This document shows positions 4,987 to 7,740 of a stretch of 7,740 bases of DNA, piece after piece. Origin of the DNA: Candidatus Hydrogenedentota bacterium (GTDB lineage Bacteria; Hydrogenedentota; Hydrogenedentia; Hydrogenedentales; CAITNO01); the NCBI GenBank assembly GCA_903822375.1, contig CAIJOU010000652.1, forward strand, positions 1 through 7,740. Direction: 5' to 3'. The notes below the pieces were generated by a model that saw nothing but the letters and a program-made list of their open reading frames with translations, was not told where the DNA came from and did no database searches. Position numbers and translations under genes: made by a program. Numbering within the stretch: position 1 is the stretch's first letter; each line of letters begins with the position of its first letter.

Positions 4987-7482
4987 TCAGTGATAGACCG
5001 CGAATTCCCACAGCGAATAGCCAAACGGGGTGCCGCGTTCGGTGCCGCGCATGCGCAGCCAGCGCGCGGGGGTCGGTTTGAACCGGAGGGTTTCGGTCCC
5101 GCCTTTGCCCTCGTCCGTGTCATAGACCTGCTTCCAGCGCTCACCGTCCGTGGAAACTTGGATTTCGTAGGATTTTGCACATGCGGCCTCCCAGGCCAGG
5201 TCGACGCGTGACACGGTCTGCGTGCTGCCCAAGTCCACCGCGATCCACTGGGGGTCACTGAACTCGCTGGACCAGCGCGTGTCGTGGTTGCCGTCCACGG
5301 CAAACTCGGCGCGGTAGGTCTGGCCGTCCTTGGTCAGCACCGAGGAGGCTTTGACCGGCCTTCCTTCGGCAAGATTGCGGTGCGCCTCGCGCTGCTCCGC
5401 CGTCAGCACGGCGAAGTCGCGCAGACTGTGGACCGGTCCGGCAGGCGTCGCGGACAGCACAGCCTCCACCTGGTAGTTGCCCGGCTGTTCCGGAATTGCG
5501 ACCGTGAAGCTGACACGGGCCGAACCCAGTCCCTCAGCCTCGGCGGGAAGCGTCTGGTCCGCAATCGCCTTGCCGTCGTGCATCATTTGGAAATGGACCT
5601 CGCCTTTCCAAGGCGTGTCCAAATCGTTGATGACCACCACCGGAAACTCCTGGTCTTTGCCGGGGGCGTAGTCCTCGGCCCAGGCGTCGATCATCAGCCC
5701 GACCGGCGCGAAGGCGTCGCGGACGTACTTGTAGAATTCGGGCTCCCAGGTGAGATTCTTCACGTCGAGCCAATGGTCGCTGGTCTGCCCGTCGGGCCGG
5801 GAGTAGCCGAGCGTGGTGAAGTGCATCACAGCGGCGACGGTTCGGTGGCCGCGCCAGAATTCAGATTCGGCCGCGATATAGCGCGCGTAGAGGTGGCGGC
5901 GCTGTTCCGTGGTCGAGTCGGGACCCAGCAGGTTCTTGTAGAGGTCCGTGGTCAGCGTGGTCGGCGTGCCGTCGCGGTTCAGCCAGAGCCAGCCGTATTC
6001 GTTGATGATCACGCCGTGCCCGTCAGCCGCGCTGCCCCAAGGGGCGGGATTGGCCCGGGCGACATCGCACAGCCGGAAGGTCTTGTTCTGGAAGTGATAG
6101 GGGTGCTGCTCCAGCACATCGCCGGGCTGCGCCGGCGGCATGTAGCTGTTGTCCCAGGGCCTGTTCGACATGTCAAGACCGCGCACTTTTTGGACCGCGG
6201 CAGCCGTCTCGTCCGAGGTCGTCTCGTTGGTCGCGTCCCATACCGCGAGGCAGGGATGGTTCCACCGCTCGCGCATCCACTCGGTGTATTCCCGCGCCAG
6301 CTCGTCCGCCTTCAGCCCTTTGGGCCAGGTGTTCCAGCCCGCCCCGCCAAACCAAATGGGAAATTCGTCCTGAATCAGGATGCCCTCCTCGTCGGCGATA
6401 CGGTACCACGCCTCGGGCGGAAAGCCGATGCAGTAACGCAGACAGTTCCAGTGCATGTCTTTTACCCGCTGGTGCAGCAGCTGCACCCAGCTTTCCGTCC
6501 AGGGCAGGCTGCCGCAGTCGGGGTCTTCGAGGAAGCGGTAGAGTGTGATGTTGCTGCCGCGCATAAAATAGCGCTTGCCGTTCAGGAGCGCCCGTCCCGT
6601 GGCCGGGTCGAACTTGAACTCGCGCATGCCAAAGCGGGTGGTGAACGCATCGCCGGATGTGGTCACGGTCAGTTCGTAGAGAAACGGGTCTTCCGGCGAC
6701 CAGAGACGGCAGTTAGAAACAGGCACCGTCATGTCGAGCACCTGTTCCGGCGACGGGGTCATCTGCGCCGAGACTTTGCCCGCCACCTTGCCGGATTTTG
6801 CCTCGCGAATTGCCACCGTCACGTCGCCTGCTTTCGCGTCCTTCAGCCATACGCGCACATGGGCCTGCCGGTTGGACAGGTCCGGGGCCACCTGCACATT
6901 CACAATGGTCGGTGTGCCGGAAAGGACCAATTCAACAGAATCGAAGATGCCGGGGATGTAGCGCTCCTTCTCATAATCAAACCCCGAGGCCACCACCGCG
7001 TCCGCCGCATTGCCCGCCACGCCGACACGGATGAGCACTTCATTCTCGCCCGTCTTGAGCGCGGGCTTCGCGTTGAAGAGGCCCGGTGTGAAGCATGGCG
7101 CATGGTCGCCGAGAACGGTGCCGTTCAAAATGACCCGCGTACCGAACATGGCCTTGCCAACCTTGAGCGTTGCCACCGGCGGCACGGGTTCGTCCACCGT
7201 GAAGCTGCGGCGGTACCAGAAGGCTTCCCGTCGCGGATCTCCCGTGGAACCTTTCGACCGGTCGGCCACCTTGGGTCCGGGCTCCTCAAAGGGCGGCGCG
7301 GCCAGCGAAACCAATCCCGGCACGGCCACCTCATGCCCGAACGCGGACGGCACCGCATTGAGGGTTCCCTCGCCGATCTGCCAGGTGCCGTCGAGGGAAA
7401 TGGTGTTTCGTGATGCCGGGTCCGCCGCGGCCAGCGCGGCCACCAGCAGGACGGCAAGGGTTGGCAGTACGATGCGTTTCAT
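4987..7482 (-). CDS. Secreted glycoside hydrolase family 2 enzyme with C-terminal F5/8C (CBM32-like) module
   Basis: This 831-residue exported retaining exo-glycosidase of the beta-galactosidase/beta-glucuronidase/beta-mannosidase superfamily acts on an unidentified glycan. Residues 1-20 are a signal peptide ending LAAA, before Asp. A sugar-binding jelly roll (about 26-190, with SLDGTWQIGEG and FWYRRSF) and an Ig-like domain (about 191-288) precede the TIM barrel (about 289-600). The barrel begins at the LLNGKRYFMRGSN stretch. E420, in WDATNE after RWNHP, is the expected acid/base, and E495, in INEYGW, the expected nucleophile. A second Ig-like stretch (about 610-695) leads to an F5/8 type C domain (about 702-831: NLAEGRPVKAS, FAVDGNHDTRWSS, WIAVDLG, YEIQVSTDGERW). 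The start at 7482 is fixed by GGAGGA 6 nt upstream and the signal peptide. The gene is followed by a 121-bp gap with its own candidate promoter, so it is likely a separate unit from the downstream cassette. Confidence 0.92.
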   Translation of the reverse strand: MKRIVLPTLAVLLVAALAAADPASRNTISLDGTWQIGEGTLNAVPSAFGHEVAVPGLVSLAAPPFEEPGPKVADRSKGSTGDPRREAFWYRRSFTVDEPVPPVATLKVGKAMFGTRVILNGTVLGDHAPCFTPGLFNAKPALKTGENEVLIRVGVAGNAADAVVASGFDYEKERYIPGIFDSVELVLSGTPTIVNVQVAPDLSNRQAHVRVWLKDAKAGDVTVAIREAKSGKVAGKVSAQMTPSPEQVLDMTVPVSNCRLWSPEDPFLYELTVTTSGDAFTTRFGMREFKFDPATGRALLNGKRYFMRGSNITLYRFLEDPDCGSLPWTESWVQLLHQRVKDMHWNCLRYCIGFPPEAWYRIADEEGILIQDEFPIWFGGAGWNTWPKGLKADELAREYTEWMRERWNHPCLAVWDATNETTSDETAAAVQKVRGLDMSNRPWDNSYMPPAQPGDVLEQHPYHFQNKTFRLCDVARANPAPWGSAADGHGVIINEYGWLWLNRDGTPTTLTTDLYKNLLGPDSTTEQRRHLYARYIAAESEFWRGHRTVAAVMHFTTLGYSRPDGQTSDHWLDVKNLTWEPEFYKYVRDAFAPVGLMIDAWAEDYAPGKDQEFPVVVINDLDTPWKGEVHFQMMHDGKAIADQTLPAEAEGLGSARVSFTVAIPEQPGNYQVEAVLSATPAGPVHSLRDFAVLTAEQREAHRNLAEGRPVKASSVLTKDGQTYRAEFAVDGNHDTRWSSEFSDPQWIAVDLGSTQTVSRVDLAWEAACAKSYEIQVSTDGERWKQVYDTDEGKGGTETLRFKPTPARWLRMRGTERGTPFGYSLWEFAVYH

Positions 7483-7488
7483 TCAACA

Positions 7489-7494
7489 TCCTCC
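7489..7494 (-). promoter_or_regulatory. Ribosome binding site of the GH2 gene
   Basis: GGAGGA on the minus strand lies 6 nt before the ATG at 7482. It is the strongest Shine-Dalgarno match in the window and fixes the start of the secreted enzyme. Confidence 0.8.
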
Positions 7495-7740
7495 GTCGCT
7501 TTCAGAAAGAGGTTCTTTTGTTCTTCGCTTCACTTGCCGGCCGGGAATCGCGGCCTTTCATGGTCCAGTCCAAACGCCGCATGGCGGCGCATACGAGTAT
7601 GGATGGGCCGTCTCATGAAATCAAAAGCTTGCCGGGGCACCCTCTGGAATTCACAGGGTAGGAACCGGGCACGATAGGGACCGGGGGCGATTTTGCTCTG
7701 ACCATGCGGTGGTGGCAGACTGTTGGCGTTCCGGCAGTGC
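7495..7740. other. Upstream region of the GH2 gene, no recognised gene
   Basis: Upstream of the GH2 ribosome binding site I find no convincing promoter hexamers. A minus-strand frame is open from the window edge (about 7739) to a TGA at 7532-7530, but its roughly 68 codons show weaker third-position GC bias than the real genes and no recognisable domain. It could be the tail of an upstream gene or chance. Short palindromes are present: CGCCGC-ATG-GCGGCG at 7575-7589, and ACCCT (7639-7643) with AGGGT (7655-7659) inside outer CCGG pairs. The GH2 promoter probably lies in this stretch. Confidence 0.4.

Noticed and set aside
3948..5081. 377-codon open frame on the plus strand
   Set aside because: It is antisense to the oxidase gene, spans the intergenic promoter region, and shows no domain.
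4866..5303. N-terminal extension of the oxidase frame up to 5303
   Set aside because: The extra 146 codons overlap the 3' end of the GH2 gene in another frame, read as Arg/Pro/Ala-rich sequence, and lie beyond the normal DprE1 start.
5284..7413. 709-codon open frame on the plus strand
   Set aside because: It lies antisense to the GH2 gene, has no recognisable domain, and is explained by high GC third positions on the coding strand leaving few stops in the opposite frame.
1..7740. CRISPR array, tRNA, rRNA or insertion sequence
   Set aside because: No regularly spaced repeats of suitable length, no cloverleaf or ribosomal sequence, and no transposase reading frame were seen.

Overview
The window is GC-rich bacterial DNA carrying five confident genes, all on the minus strand. 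Reading in the direction of transcription (high to low coordinates), they are a secreted glycoside hydrolase family 2 enzyme (7482-4987), a three-gene cassette for decaprenylphosphoryl-arabinose-type sugar donor synthesis (4865-1830), and a secreted protein with two DUF1080 domains (1532-318). There are no tRNA or rRNA genes, CRISPR arrays or transposase genes. The long open frames on the plus strand are shadows of these genes.

The cassette consists of a DprE1-like FAD oxidase, a DprE2-like short-chain reductase and a UbiA-superfamily phosphoribosyltransferase of the Rv3806c type. The genes overlap by 8 nt and 1 nt, so they almost certainly form one translationally coupled operon. In mycobacteria this set transfers ribose 5-phosphate to a polyprenyl phosphate and then epimerises ribose to arabinose at C2. 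Here the 5-phosphate phosphatase and the arabinosyltransferase that would use the donor are not in the window. The oxidase has Thr (residue 371) where M. tuberculosis DprE1 has Cys387, the residue attacked by benzothiazinones.

The flanking genes encode exported carbohydrate-active proteins: a GH2 enzyme with a C-terminal F5/8C (discoidin/CBM32-like) module, and a double DUF1080 protein of the 3-keto-glycoside hydrolase-like family. Secreted DUF1080 proteins and multidomain GH2 enzymes are typical of polysaccharide-degrading Planctomycetes, Verrucomicrobia/Lentisphaerae, Hydrogenedentes-like lineages and some Bacteroidetes. I lean to a PVC or Hydrogenedentes-like environmental bacterium rather than an actinobacterium, but this is inference from gene content.

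The non-coding stretches hold most of the unexplained structure. Positions 1-317 contain a 9-bp-period repeat arranged as an inverted repeat (59-153) and a strong intrinsic terminator (219-246). The gap 1533-1829 contains a long REP-like imperfect hairpin (1648-1725) and a plausible promoter for the DUF1080 gene. The gap 4866-4986 contains a plausible promoter for the cassette, with an inverted repeat around its -35 box. Positions 7483-7740 hold the GH2 ribosome binding site and otherwise unrecognised sequence.
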